A stretch of 64,000 nucleotides of DNA from contig NZ_CP150096.1 of assembly GCF_038396765.1 (NCBI RefSeq), positions 3,579,001 to 3,643,000 of the forward strand. The letters are read 5' to 3'. Below the pieces are notes generated by a model that ran no database searches, had not been told where the DNA came from, and worked only from the letters and a program-made list of their open reading frames with translations. The DNA is from Chitinophaga caseinilytica (lineage in GTDB: Bacteria > Bacteroidota > Bacteroidia > Chitinophagales > Chitinophagaceae). The translations under genes were made by a program, and so were the position numbers. Below are positions 9,801 through 18,723 of this stretch, in pieces; the first letter of the stretch is position 1; each line of letters opens with the position of its first letter.

Positions 9801-10070
9801 AACATTTATGATTACAAAAGCGCGTTCGTGGAAGACGCCTCGTTCATGCGCCTGAAGAACCTCATGGTTAGCTATAACGTGCCTTCCAAGACGATTCGCA
9901 GAATCGGGCTCGACAGGGCGTTGGTTTACGCCAATACGGAAAACGTATTCATCCTGACCAAATATTCCGGCAGAGATCCGGAAGGTATCGAGTTTCCGTC
10001 CGGGTACGACCGCGGCCGTAACTATCCGTTGTCCCGCAAAATTACCCTGGGCTTAAACTTGACTTTCTAA
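6825..10070 (+). CDS. SusC/RagA-type TonB-linked outer-membrane transporter
   Basis: A 1081-residue outer-membrane importer that works with the next gene product (SusD) to take up oligosaccharides or peptides using TonB energy. The start at 6825 gives a signal peptide (MTKKLLFLLVLLGAAYAVALAQ); the longer frame from 6747 would bury it. Residues about 24-110 form a carboxypeptidase-D-like domain (VSGTVTDAKGEALPGVSI). The plug follows (LKDVVITGYEQ, VNLLQGRIAGLGV, DAAAAAVYGSRGANGVIIIKT), then a barrel ending in an aromatic residue (GLNLTF). There is no STN domain, so anti-sigma coupling is not indicated. First gene of a four-gene operon. Confidence 0.96.
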   Translation: MTKKLLFLLVLLGAAYAVALAQDRKVSGTVTDAKGEALPGVSIREVGTSNGTASLADGKFTLTLKSASPSLEFSFMGYTRTTIKVEGRTDFKVVMQSDAQQLKDVVITGYEQKKRKTLTTAVTRLEGDEIQNIPAASVVNLLQGRIAGLGVINNSGAPGIGAPVFIRGNASVASSFNDNRIYSDPLYVVDGIQVPADRAGSKSFSSNDFATGNSPISWLNPNDIESIDVLKDAAAAAVYGSRGANGVIIIKTRTAKTGKPKIDLRAYNGVNFAPQLFPMLGGKAEREAKVDIWQRFAPYDQLMSGMPIQMTDSLNPYFNNSTDWQSMYFRTGRIQNYDASVSSGNEMGNFRLGGGYYDEQGIVLNTGFKRYSASFTGRLLPNKKTTIQLQSYLGRTDRSRGNSRNGQGISSRGIWSVPSSVYMVPDKSPYGGGMLDAYTRNRDKNFTNTINTSLQVMYQFTPELLFTSTGSISYAVDKRDYFFAGVANNGISEAGQYNGASNAYTITNQLSYSHTTPNNDHNYGAFVVQEFNKNTMESTIIQGTGGGSDYVQIVNGYSRKNTFTQTGYGANATSSVLGKVNYGFREKYLFDASLRADGSSKLSPDRRWGYFPTFSVGWRITEEPFVKNNLPWIDEAKVRYSWGKTANQFVQDYGSISSLLPIGGGFGEPQENYVSTYGGTPVAVQNFSQMQNRDLDWEYSDQSNLGIEIAVLKNRISLIADFYQRYTEGGTYAETLPTSSGYSMINRNGVDLLNKGFELTLSGKVFNSTKPGGFNWTTRVTLARNTTKVAKLPNNNQPWYLDQLTMVKVGSAPYGYLFMVNDGVWQSDAEVPVDPFTGKKLYFDYGYLPYRVGSPRFLDLNGDYKINDLNGDGGREVNDRMWVGDPSIKLEGGWTNTFSYKNFTVDMMFNYRIGVKVVNSALQRYWNSTKVVGGYNPNYKSFDYFNGNSLDWGGIPPLGEYDIFGFAPGSRGAEDARFPTLNYWTGSVQTFWNIYDYKSAFVEDASFMRLKNLMVSYNVPSKTIRRIGLDRALVYANTENVFILTKYSGRDPEGIEFPSGYDRGRNYPLSRKITLGLNLTF

Positions 10071-10089
10071 TCCAAACAACTAGCATCGT

Positions 10090-11679
10090 ATGAAAAGAGG
10101 AATATATTATGTGTTGATGGGGATGGTGGGATTAACGGCATTCTCCTGTAACAAGCAACTGGAGATAGATCCCATCAACTCAATACCAGACGCCAAGTAC
10201 TGGTCTAGCGAACGAGACCTGGACGGTGCGGTGGCAGGCGCTTATGCACTGCTCCGGTCAACTTTCGTGGAAAGCCCGATGAATACCAACGACCCGAATG
10301 GTTACCAGCCGCGTTTTTATATGTACGGAGACAGAAGGGGGCTGAGCCTTACTTCCTACACCACCAAAGATCCCATCCGTGAGAACACGGACGCGGCGCT
10401 GCGGAAAAACAGGCTGCGCAGCGAATGGGGTACTACCAACGGTTGGGACGGCATCCTGTTCAACTGGGCCCCGTTTTACCAGGTGATCGAACAGTGCAAC
10501 ATCGTGCTGGAAAATGCCGGCCGTGTCCCCGACAACCAGTTCATTTCCAATACCCGCGAGCATTATGTATCAGAAGCCCGCTTCGTGCGCGCGTTCACCT
10601 ATTTCTACATGGTCCGCGTTTGGGGGAATGTGCCGCTGGTGACTGCGCCCCGTACTTCGGAAAAACTGGGACGTACAGACTATAACAAAGTGCTGGATTT
10701 CGTGGAGTCGGAACTGAAAGCCGTTGAATCGAAATTGCCGACATTCTATTCCAATGCCTCTTACAACGCCATCCGCGCGACCAGTGGAATGGTTCAGGCT
10801 ACGCTGGCGCATACGCTGGCATGGCGCCATAAAGACGCTGAAGCGGTAACATATGCCTCGAAAGTCATCAACAGCGGTATTTATACCTTGGTTGAAGACC
10901 GCAAGCCTACTTCTTCTGCACCGGTATATTACCAATACCCGACCATCTTCCGCGGCAGAAGCTCGGAAGGGATCATGGAAATCGACTTCGATCCCGGAAC
11001 CGGAGAAGTAGGCAGGAACACCTCGCTTGCCAACCTGCTGCTTTTCGGGCCCAACCTGGCCAACCGCAACGAGCCGCTGTGGGGGATCAATTACCTCAAG
11101 ATCAACGACTCCACTAACGCCGCAGGATCGCGCGCTTTTTCACGGATCACCGACCCGAAAATCATCTATCCAGACTCAACGAACGACGAGCGTTTTGTAG
11201 CGCTCTTCCCCAAATCGGGCAGCTCCACCAAACCCGGTGAATTCGTGTACACCAAGTACGCCTGGGTAGTAGATCCGCTTCGCTTCATCTATCACGCCAA
11301 CATCGTCGTATTCCGTCTCGCAGATATCATGCTGCTCCGCGCTGAGTGCAACGCTCGTCTGGGCAACTACACCGACGCACGTAAAGATCTCAACGCCATC
11401 CGCAAAAGGGTATGGCTCAACGATTGGACTGGTGCCGACGCAGACCTCGGCCTCGAGATATTCAACGAGCGCCGCCGCGAATTGTTGGGAGAAGGCCATT
11501 ACTACTACGACCTCGTACGTACCGGCTACATCACTTCCCCCGATTACATCAAAGTGCCTACCCGCCCGGATATGACGACGGATGAATTCAATGAAGGCGC
11601 CTGGACATGGCCCGTTTCCAACCGTGCTTTCACCGAGAACCCGAACATGGAACAAATGCGCTACTGGCAACGCTACTAA
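10090..11679 (+). CDS. SusD/RagB-family nutrient-binding lipoprotein
   Basis: A 529-residue surface lipoprotein that forms the lid over SusC and binds the substrate. The lipobox is LTAFSC with the lipidated Cys at position 20. SusD marks include the N-terminal segment after the Cys, helical TPR-like pairs (EARFVRAFTYFYMVRVWGNVP) and the C-terminal block with DIMLLRAECNARLGNY, RKDLNAIRKR and FNERRRELLGEGHYYYDLVRTG. It starts 19 nt after susC. The substrate cannot be read from sequence, and no glycoside hydrolase or peptidase gene is linked, so the locus is not a complete polysaccharide utilisation locus. Confidence 0.95.
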   Translation: MKRGIYYVLMGMVGLTAFSCNKQLEIDPINSIPDAKYWSSERDLDGAVAGAYALLRSTFVESPMNTNDPNGYQPRFYMYGDRRGLSLTSYTTKDPIRENTDAALRKNRLRSEWGTTNGWDGILFNWAPFYQVIEQCNIVLENAGRVPDNQFISNTREHYVSEARFVRAFTYFYMVRVWGNVPLVTAPRTSEKLGRTDYNKVLDFVESELKAVESKLPTFYSNASYNAIRATSGMVQATLAHTLAWRHKDAEAVTYASKVINSGIYTLVEDRKPTSSAPVYYQYPTIFRGRSSEGIMEIDFDPGTGEVGRNTSLANLLLFGPNLANRNEPLWGINYLKINDSTNAAGSRAFSRITDPKIIYPDSTNDERFVALFPKSGSSTKPGEFVYTKYAWVVDPLRFIYHANIVVFRLADIMLLRAECNARLGNYTDARKDLNAIRKRVWLNDWTGADADLGLEIFNERRRELLGEGHYYYDLVRTGYITSPDYIKVPTRPDMTTDEFNEGAWTWPVSNRAFTENPNMEQMRYWQRY

Positions 11680-11698
11680 ACAGAAAAAAACTGGAATC

Positions 11699-12394
11699 AT
11701 GAAAAAACTCATCTTAAAATACTGGTTCTTCCTGGCCGCAGTGGCGCTGACAGCATCCTGCCAGAAAGAACATTACTTCGACGGTGGCGTTCACACCGGC
11801 AAGCTGGATATGAACATCTACGAATTCCTGAAAAGCCGTCCGCTGGAATTCGACACCATCGTCTGGATCCTGGACAAAACCGGGCTGGCCGCAGAAGTGC
11901 AGAAAAACAACATCACCTTCATCGCCCCCAAAGACCTCTGCGTCGTGAATTACCTCAAGCAGATGGGTGGTGCCAAACTGGATACGGTGAATACGGAAAC
12001 GCTTCGCAAGGCCATGTCGAAATACATCCTCCCCAACGTGAAGATCTGGCGTGAGGAAGTGCCTTTCGACTATGATATCAGCAGAAACGGTGGGCAGTTC
12101 GTTAAAACGCTTTCCGGAGACTCCGTCTTCCTGGATTCCCCCCGCCGCGACGATTACAACGGCGTAAAGGAAGCCGGCCCGAAATTCTTCCGCGTTTGGT
12201 ACCACAACGGTTACGGAGAGTTCTTCGGCCGCCGTTTCACCGCCGCCAATACCTGGCCCGAAACCGAAGTGAACGGCAAACGCTGGAACCCCTGGGTCAG
12301 CAGCGGTATCGTTATCACCACCGACCTGCAGGCCACCAACGGGAACATCCAGGTGCTCAACGGCTCGCATACCTTCAATTTCCCCTTTAAATAA
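11699..12394 (+). CDS. Fasciclin-domain lipoprotein
   Basis: A 231-residue lipoprotein; the start at 11699 gives a signal with lipobox LTASC (Cys 21). The body reads as one FAS1/fasciclin domain: MNIYEFLKSRPLEFDTIVWIL, then NNITFIAPKDLCVVNYL, then LRKAMSKYILPNVKI. Such domains mediate adhesion or binding; in SusCD operons they are accessory surface proteins probably associated with the transporter. It lies 19 nt after susD and 23 nt before the next lipoprotein gene, so co-transcription is very likely. Confidence 0.82.
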   Translation: MKKLILKYWFFLAAVALTASCQKEHYFDGGVHTGKLDMNIYEFLKSRPLEFDTIVWILDKTGLAAEVQKNNITFIAPKDLCVVNYLKQMGGAKLDTVNTETLRKAMSKYILPNVKIWREEVPFDYDISRNGGQFVKTLSGDSVFLDSPRRDDYNGVKEAGPKFFRVWYHNGYGEFFGRRFTAANTWPETEVNGKRWNPWVSSGIVITTDLQATNGNIQVLNGSHTFNFPFK

Positions 12395-12417
12395 GGGATA
12401 TTAAAAAACATGCAATC

Positions 12418-13348
12418 ATGAAGACGAAGACTATAAATAAAATATTGATCGGGGCGGCCATCATCGGAGGTTTCGCATACGGCTGCCGGAAAGTGGACCT
12501 GCAAGACGGATATTTCGGCAACAACATCCGTTATAAAGACAAGATCATGACCCTCGAAACCGGGCGCGACGTCATGAAAGGCGATCTGCTGCTCGACCGC
12601 TCCACAGGCCCCATCACCGTGGAACTGGCCGCCATCCGCAAGTGGAACGGTCAGCCCGCCCCGGAAATGCTGCAACAGGTAGACGCGGTGGAGTGGATCG
12701 ACGAATTCACCGGCCAGGAGAAAACCCTGGAAGAGCTCGAAAAAGAAGAAGAAAGTAAAACGCCCCGTGTTCGAGATCAACAAGAACGACGGCCGCATCA
12801 TCTTCCGCAAGGAAAGCTACGAAATGGATTCCTGCACCTATTTCATCGACGTGAAAGTCACCAACGGCGCCGGCTCCCGGGTCATCACCAACGCTCTCGA
12901 AGTGAAAGTGGTGAAAGGGGCAGACTATGAGTACCGTGATGACTATGCCTGGATCGTTTGTGCAGACTACGATTGGGACAACTGCGCGCCTTACTTCGAC
13001 TCTGTCAATATCCAGTTCCAGAAAGTAGAATACCTGGGTGAAGGCAACACCATCACCTTCAAGTTCATTTCGCCGGAAGGGCAGGTGCTCAACCCGAAAC
13101 TGTTCCCCGAAGGCAGCAAACAGAAAGGCAAGCGCATGGAGGATTTCACCTTCGCCTACCGCAAATTCGACGACCGCCTGGAATACGACGTATCATATCC
13201 CTTCAACACCCAGGACCGCGAGTTCGAATGGTGGGTGCCCGGCGCTACGTTCGGCAAAGACGATCATTACGATATGTTCGCCGCCGTGCGATTCAAAATA
13301 TTCCGGCCCGGCAACTGGAGGATTACCTGGAAAGCATTCTATCCCTGA
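12418..13348 (+). pseudogene. Lipoprotein (DUF5007-like), frameshifted
   Basis: Two frames together make one lipoprotein of about 309 residues. Frame one (12418 onward) has a lipobox FAYGC with Cys 23 and reads well to LEELEKEEESK. It then loses sense (TPRVRDQQERRP). The other frame continues as RPVFEINKNDGRIIFRKES and runs to 13348. The switch falls in an AAAA run (12757-12760); with three A the frame reads ESKRPVFEI without a break. Position after a fasciclin gene at the end of a SusCD operon suggests the DUF5007 family, from memory. It could be a sequencing error in an intact gene, or a genuine null allele. Confidence 0.7.
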
Positions 13349-13378
13349 TCTAAACCCTGACCATCAACCATAGACGAA

Positions 13379-13411
13379 ACGGGCGGTAGCGATACCGCCC
13401 GTTCTTTTTTT
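13379..13411 (+). terminator. Intrinsic terminator of the SusCD operon
   Basis: Perfect 10-bp stem ACGGGCGGTA/TACCGCCCGT with a 4-nt loop (GCGA), followed by a T tract. It closes the four-gene operon. Confidence 0.9.
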
Positions 13412-13445
13412 GAATAAGGCCTGTCCGCATGCGTGCATAAAAAAT

Positions 13446-13453
13446 TACCTTTG
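13446..13453 (+). promoter_or_regulatory. -7 box TACCTTTG next to the DUF92 start codon
   Basis: Perfect TAnnTTTG only 5 nt before the ATG at 13459, so the transcript would be leaderless or nearly so. Confidence 0.55.
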
Positions 13454-13458
13454 CCTCC

Positions 13459-14163
13459 ATGCTCGAATACCTCCTTGTTATCCTCGCCCTGGGCGCCGGC
13501 GCCGCGGCTGCTTTCCGCCTCGGGAAACTGACCCCGCCTGCCACGGTCGCAGCCTGGTTCACGGGGATCATCGTATTCACCGGCGCCGGTTACCTCGGCC
13601 TGGGCATGCTGATCGCTTTCTTTGCGATGGGCACCCTCGCCACGGCGCACGGCAAATCCCGCAAGGCGCTCACGGGAGAAGCCCAGCAACGCCGGAACGC
13701 CGGACAGGTATTCGCCAACGGCGGCGCGGCGGCACTCATATGTTTGCTGATCGTGGCCGCACCATCCGCCGGCATTCCTTACCCGCTCATGTTGGCCGCC
13801 ACCATGGCTTCCGCAGCGGCGGACACGGTATCTTCCGAGCTGGGAACGCTGTATGGACGGCGGTTCTATAATATCCTGACTTTCGGGAAAGACGAAAATG
13901 GGCGCGATGGCGTGGTCAGCCGCGAAGGAACGCTTTTCGGCATCGCCGCGTCGGCAGTGATCGGATGTATCTTCGTATTGTTTACCGGCTCGTGGACCGG
14001 CTTTTGGATCGTTGTAGTCGCCGGAACAATGGGTAACTTCGCGGATTCCGTGCTGGGAGCAACGCTGGAAAGGAATGGCGTGATCAAAAACGACGCCGTC
14101 AATTTTCTCAACACCGTCGCGGCTGCATTGGCGGCCTGGGGATTGTGGGCGATCGCAGCTTAG
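13459..14163 (+). CDS. DUF92 family integral membrane protein
   Basis: A 234-residue inner-membrane protein with about six or seven hydrophobic segments. DUF92 signatures are present: ADTVSSELG (about residues 121-129), a glycine-rich loop with SREGTLFGI, and the C-terminal NFADSVLGATLERNG followed by NDAVNFLNTVAAALAA. Plant members (VTE6) are phytyl-phosphate kinases; the bacterial role is unknown, so a prenyl-phosphate kinase role is only a possibility. It has its own promoter and ends tail to tail, with a 4-base overlap, against the next minus-strand gene. Confidence 0.88.
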   Translation: MLEYLLVILALGAGAAAAFRLGKLTPPATVAAWFTGIIVFTGAGYLGLGMLIAFFAMGTLATAHGKSRKALTGEAQQRRNAGQVFANGGAAALICLLIVAAPSAGIPYPLMLAATMASAAADTVSSELGTLYGRRFYNILTFGKDENGRDGVVSREGTLFGIAASAVIGCIFVLFTGSWTGFWIVVVAGTMGNFADSVLGATLERNGVIKNDAVNFLNTVAAALAAWGLWAIAA

Positions 14164-15389
14164 CGCGTACGCCAGATCCGGCGGACGGTTTCCTCTACAT
14201 TCAACCCGTCCGGGCATTGCGGCGAACGCGTATTACCGCGGTTGCGGATCATGCCCTTCCCCCGTTCAATCGTAACCACCCGCGCGATGGGCATTTGCAG
14301 AAACCCGTTGCTGTCGGTCTTTTTTAGCCAGTCATACGCATATCGCAGCCACTGGTTGCGGTAAGATTCGGGTTGAAGGTAAAACCAGGATATCTCGTCG
14401 TACCCCCAGATGTAATGGGAAGTGGTATCGGCCACCCCCGGGGTGCGACTGATCCCGAAATTATCGAACTCAACGAGATAGGGCAGGGAGGCGCACTGCC
14501 AGCCCGACGGCGTAACACAGCCCTTGCTGCGGCCGTACAGCGCGTCCAGGTAACCCACCTGCAGCACCCCTTGCTGCGGCTTGTCCACTACCGGCTTGAT
14601 GCGCAGGGGAAAGGAGTTGAAATCCAGCAGGCTCCTGCCGCCCGCCACCATTCCGCCATGCGGTGTATGCGCATCCAGCAGTACCCATCCGCGGCGCGAT
14701 CCCTTCCGCGCGAATGCCCTTAACTTTTGCAGGAACCCGTCCCACGCCGCCCAGTCACGGTCGGCCATGGCCATCAGATTCACCTGGCCCATGTGCAGCG
14801 CCTCACAACCCAAACGGATATACGTTCCGCAGAGGAACATGAGCCAGAGCTGCGATTCGGTGCGCGTAATATCGGGAACGCTCCTGCCTTTGCCCCAGTG
14901 GTCCACGAACTTGCCGTTGGTATTGAGCATGTCCGCATACCGGAAACGCCGGTGCTCGACGGGCAGCCCCATCGCCTGGAACGTCCATTCCGGTACGGTA
15001 AGACTGTCGGTTTGCCGGGAAATGGCTTCGAACACCGCCGCCTGGAAAATGACTTCCGGATCGTTGGCATGTACCCTGCGCATGAGGGCCTGCGCTTTGG
15101 CGAGGAAATCCGCGTTGCCGAGATCGGTTTCGTGGCCCCAGCGGTAAATGGCCCGGCCGATGAACTTGGCGCCGATGTTCCGGATGAGCCGGATGTCGTC
15201 TTCCTTGTTGGGATAAGGGCCGTCGTTGCCGTATGGGTCCACCGCCAGGAACTCCGCCATGGTAACGGCCCGCGAGAGATAATACTCCAGCGCCTTGCGG
15301 GATATACCGGTGCTGTCCATCACCGGCTGTGCAACCGCCTGCTGCAGCATGAGCAGGCAGCATATGGAAACGACGGCTCTTTTGATCAT
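14160..15389 (-). CDS. Secreted protein of unknown function
   Basis: A 409-residue protein with a signal peptide (MIKRAVVSICCLLMLQQAVAQ). It is rich in Trp, Tyr and His, with blocks such as GWVLLDAHTPHGGMV, WGYDEISWFYLQPESYRNQW and PSGWQCASLPYLVEF. The pattern is reminiscent of a TIM-barrel hydrolase, but I cannot name a family. Its ATG overlaps the stop of the upstream esterase-like gene by one base, so the two are probably translationally coupled and exported together. Confidence 0.8.
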   Translation of the reverse strand: MIKRAVVSICCLLMLQQAVAQPVMDSTGISRKALEYYLSRAVTMAEFLAVDPYGNDGPYPNKEDDIRLIRNIGAKFIGRAIYRWGHETDLGNADFLAKAQALMRRVHANDPEVIFQAAVFEAISRQTDSLTVPEWTFQAMGLPVEHRRFRYADMLNTNGKFVDHWGKGRSVPDITRTESQLWLMFLCGTYIRLGCEALHMGQVNLMAMADRDWAAWDGFLQKLRAFARKGSRRGWVLLDAHTPHGGMVAGGRSLLDFNSFPLRIKPVVDKPQQGVLQVGYLDALYGRSKGCVTPSGWQCASLPYLVEFDNFGISRTPGVADTTSHYIWGYDEISWFYLQPESYRNQWLRYAYDWLKKTDSNGFLQMPIARVVTIERGKGMIRNRGNTRSPQCPDGLNVEETVRRIWRTR

Positions 15390-16665
15390 CAGAATATCGG
15401 TTTAGTATGTTGGGTGACGGGAATAAATACCACCAGGTCGTACAGCAGCGCCGGCGCCGATTTGAAGTAGGAATCGTCCTCGCTTTTTTCTATGCCGTAG
15501 CCTACGAAACGATAGGGTTTCGGTGTTTCGAAAGCGGATTTGTCTGCCGGTTTCGCCCGGCTGAAATCGAACAACACGCTTTGCTTCGTATACGCCTGCA
15601 TCGCCGCGTTCCAGGAGTCTGCTTTCAGCGGCAGGAGCTCTTTTTGGAAGATGGGGTCGCGGAAGTTGTGGTCTGCGTTGATGTTGCGGACTTTAATGTA
15701 GGAATAGCTACTGCCGTCGCCCGAGTTCAGGCCGATGTTGATGAACTGGCCGGAATGGGCGATCTGGAGCTCCTGGCCCATCCGCCCGATATCTTCGATC
15801 ACCGGTTTTTTAGCGACATGCGCGTTATGCGCCCAAACGATCACTTTGGCGCCGGCTCTTTTCGCGTAATGGTTGATCCGGGCCGCCATGAGCGAATCCC
15901 TGGACATATACACGTCGCGCAGCGCAGCGGGCGCCATGGCGAAGGTGCTTCGGGCGTGGAAGATGAGGTCTTCCGCCAGCTCGTCTTTTTCCGGAAGGGT
16001 GCGGTAAATGCTGTCGATCCTGTCCACAACGCTATATGTTTCCGCGAAATAGTCGTAAGCCCCGTTGTATTTGCCGGAATTCACCACGCGTTGCTTACCG
16101 GGGAGGGCATAATACTGGGGAGCCCGCATGCTGCCGCGCAGTGCGTAATCGGCCAGGAGCTCGTTGAGCAGTGTGTTGTTGTATTTCGACAGGCGCTCCT
16201 GCAGCAGGTTCGGCGTCACTTCCCGGAAGCTGTCGTCGCAGCCGGCCAGCTTCACTTTTTCCCCTGGGGAGATGCCTGCAGCCATTGGAGGAATTCCTTC
16301 ATCTCGGCCGACTGGTAGATCTCGAACAAATGCCGCCGCATGAGGGTGTCCAGGGGCGCTTTGCCGAGGCCGGCCTGGAGGCTGGCCATGTCTTCGTGCG
16401 GGTTTTCGAGGACGAACACGGTGAAGCCTTTTTCTTCGATGAGTTTGCGGGTAAGGGCGTACCGGAATTTGTAGTAGTCGGCGGTGCCGTGGGTTTCTTC
16501 TCCGATCGCCACCACGCGCTTGTCGCCGATGCGGCGGACGATCTCGTCGATCGCCGTTTTGGCCGTGGGGTCAATTTCGGTGCTGATGGATTTCCACTGT
16601 TCCGGGGTTTGGGCGAAAGCCGCCACGGTACAGCAGAGGAGTACGGGTAGTAAGGTCTTCTTCAT
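15389..16665 (-). pseudogene. Erythromycin-esterase-like secreted protein, frameshifted
   Basis: Two frames join to a protein of about 425 residues of the erythromycin esterase (EreA/EreB-like) superfamily. The first part, from the ATG at 16665, has a signal peptide (MKKTLLPVLLCCTVAAFAQ) and the motif VVAIGEETHGTADYYKFR with the family Glu and His. It stops just after LQWLQASPQGKK. The second frame continues with GEKVKLAGCDD and holds VIVWAHNAHVAK, the second conserved block. The break is at a CCCC run (16261-16264, plus strand); one more C restores SPQGEKVKLAG. Most relatives are not resistance genes, so macrolide resistance should not be assumed. A -1 slip at GAAAAAG before the TGA would also yield full-length protein. 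Confidence 0.75.
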
Positions 16666-16727
16666 AGCTAAAATTGAAATGGGATTTGGTTGAGCCGGGG
16701 CGCCATGCTGCCAGCGCCGGGGATAAA

Positions 16728-16735
16728 CAAATATA
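16728..16735 (-). promoter_or_regulatory. -7 box TATATTTG of the esterase-like operon
   Basis: Perfect TAnnTTTG on the minus strand, about 60 nt upstream of the ATG at 16665; no clear -33 element. Confidence 0.5.
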
Positions 16736-16751
16736 ATATCCGGTTTGCATA

Positions 16752-16798
16752 TAAAAAACGGCGCCACCCATGCCGGGAGCCGCCGTTTTAGCCGTTCG
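16752..16798 (-). terminator. Terminator of the LytTR/LytS operon
   Basis: ACGGCG/CGCCGT stem with a GC-rich interior; the A run at 16752-16758 becomes a T tract on the minus strand. It lies just after the LytTR stop codon. Confidence 0.7.
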
Positions 16799-16857
16799 TT
16801 TAGCAATATCGGATGAAAAGGGCCGCCGGGATTCAATTTTCCGTGGCCCGGAATGCG

Positions 16858-17583
16858 TTATTTCTTGTTGGTCATGATTTTGTCTTTCATGAGGTTCATG
16901 AACGTTTCGCGGTAGGTGTCGCCTACGGGCACTTTTTCGTCGGTATTGTCGAGGTGGACAGTGTTCCCTTCGATCATCCGGATGGAGCCGGTGGCGAGGA
17001 GGAACGATTTGTGGGTGCGCACGAAATCGGCGGCGGGAAGCCGTTCTTCCAGGTCTTTCATGTTCAGCAGGGCGATGATCTTTTCGCCGTTCCGGATGTG
17101 GATCTTCACGTAGTTTTTCAATCCTTCGATGAAAATTATATCGCGGATATTGATCTTGATAAGTTTTCCTTTTTGTTCGGTTTTCACGAAAATGAAATCG
17201 CTGTCTTCTTTAACGGGCGGTGTTGCGGGCTGGATGAGGGTCAATGCCCGCTGGGCGCCTTTGATGAACCGCGCGAAGGAGATGGGCTTCAGGAGGTAAT
17301 CCACTACTTCGTTCTCGAAACCTTCCATGGCATATTCACTGTAGGCGGTGGTGAGGATCACTTTGCATTTGCCGTTGATGGCCTTGATGAAATCGATCCC
17401 CGTCATGGAGGGCATCTGAACGTCCAGGAAAATAAGGTCTACTTTGTGCTGATGCAATACCTGCAAGCCTTCCAGCGGGTCGGTGGTGGAATAGAGGAGG
17501 TTGAGGAAAGGCGTTTGGCGGATGTGATGCGTCAGCAGGTCGATGGCGTGCTGCTCGTCGTCGATGATAATGCAGTTAATCAT
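16858..17583 (-). CDS. LytTR-family response regulator
   Basis: A 241-residue DNA-binding regulator. Residues 1-120 form a receiver domain: acidic pocket D8/D9, phospho-acceptor D54 in LIFLDVQMPSMTG, T79 in VILTTAYSEYA and K99 in LLKPISF. Residues about 145-235 form a LytTR domain (IFIEGLKNYVKIHI, RTHKSFLL). It overlaps the histidine kinase gene by 4 bases (ATGA), so it is the kinase's direct partner. Such pairs typically control cell-surface functions; the adjacent TonB receptor is a possible but unproven target. Confidence 0.95.
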   Translation of the reverse strand: MINCIIIDDEQHAIDLLTHHIRQTPFLNLLYSTTDPLEGLQVLHQHKVDLIFLDVQMPSMTGIDFIKAINGKCKVILTTAYSEYAMEGFENEVVDYLLKPISFARFIKGAQRALTLIQPATPPVKEDSDFIFVKTEQKGKLIKINIRDIIFIEGLKNYVKIHIRNGEKIIALLNMKDLEERLPAADFVRTHKSFLLATGSIRMIEGNTVHLDNTDEKVPVGDTYRETFMNLMKDKIMTNKK

Positions 17584-18683
17584 TTTTTATGCAGTTGAAT
17601 GATCAGTTCGGCGGTATAGAAATGTTCCGTTTCGTTGATGGTGAAGCTGTAGTTTCCCTGGTACGTCAATTGCAGCCGCTGGCGCACGTTGTTGAGGCCG
17701 ATGCTGGTGGAAAGCTCCTTGGGCCCCTGTTTCTTTTTGTTGCCGATATAAAACCGGATGCGCTGGTCGTCTGCTTCGGTGCGGACAACGAGGGGGTTGG
17801 CGGGGTCGAGGAGGTCGCCGTGCTTGAACGCGTTTTCCACGAGGGTGATGAGGATGAGCGGGGCGATGCGCGCACCGGGATTTTCGAGTTGCTCGCTGTA
17901 TTGAATGCTGAGCTTGTTGTTGAACCGCATCTGGTTGATGCCGATCACGTTTTTCATATGGGTGATCTCCTTGGTAAGGGCTACCTTTCCCTCGGCGTCT
18001 TCTTCCTTCCCCAAAGCATACCGCATAATGTCCGAAAGCAGCAGTACGGCGTTGGATACCTCCTCGCTGAGGGGCACCGTTTTGCTATAAATAAAACTCA
18101 GCGAATTGAACAGGAAATGCGGGTTGATCTGGTACTTGATGGCGCTGAGCTCCGCGTCCATCTTCTGCTTTTCCAGTTCCTTCTGCAATTTCTCCCGACG
18201 GCTGAAATGCATGAAAACGGCCACCACGAAGGTAATGGCGAGGTTGAACAGGTAGGTGAATATCTGCGTGAGGGAAAAAACGAACATTTTGTTGGCCGTC
18301 ATGAATTTGGTCACTTTGTCCGACCGGCCATTCACTTCATACACCGTTTTGGCGTATTCGTAGAGCATGGAATACCCGAATTTAACGGCAAAGAGGATGG
18401 CGACCACCGCCACGAAGCGCCCCCACCGGTTATCCTGCAAGCCCGGCAGCCAGGCGAGGAAAATAAGCACATAGTAAGTAATGGTGAACTCTACGACCGA
18501 CCGGAAAATGGTGATCCACGTGCCCCCGAAGCGTTCGTATGCGTTCGCCGTGAGGTCGGGGTCGAGGGTGTAAATGAAAAGGAAGGTGATGATGTTCCAG
18601 ACGAGGGCGATGGAGAACAGCGTCAGGATCCTTTTCCATTCACTTATAAAAAATCGGCTGGTTTTGTCCATTAACATGTGCAA
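17580..18683 (-). CDS. LytS-type sensor histidine kinase
   Basis: A 367-residue membrane kinase with four helices (about 20-40, 63-80, 90-108, 134-158), a short coiled linker and a His_kinase domain. The phospho-acceptor is H189 in YQINPHFLFNSLSF. A degenerate ATPase domain follows (LILITLVENAFKHGD, GIGLNNVRQRL-type motif as SIGLNNVRQRL). There is no extracellular sensor domain, so it probably senses a membrane or small-molecule signal. The start could be 18683 or the ATG three codons in at 18674. It is co-transcribed with the LytTR regulator. Confidence 0.95.
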   Translation of the reverse strand: MHMLMDKTSRFFISEWKRILTLFSIALVWNIITFLFIYTLDPDLTANAYERFGGTWITIFRSVVEFTITYYVLIFLAWLPGLQDNRWGRFVAVVAILFAVKFGYSMLYEYAKTVYEVNGRSDKVTKFMTANKMFVFSLTQIFTYLFNLAITFVVAVFMHFSRREKLQKELEKQKMDAELSAIKYQINPHFLFNSLSFIYSKTVPLSEEVSNAVLLLSDIMRYALGKEEDAEGKVALTKEITHMKNVIGINQMRFNNKLSIQYSEQLENPGARIAPLILITLVENAFKHGDLLDPANPLVVRTEADDQRIRFYIGNKKKQGPKELSTSIGLNNVRQRLQLTYQGNYSFTINETEHFYTAELIIQLHKK

Positions 18684-18723
18684 GAAGGTATGCTTTCGTT
18701 CAAAAATACTGAAAATAAGACGA

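Noticed and set aside
15389..16665. Macrolide resistance gene
   Set aside because: Most of this superfamily are not resistance enzymes, and the copy here is frameshifted.
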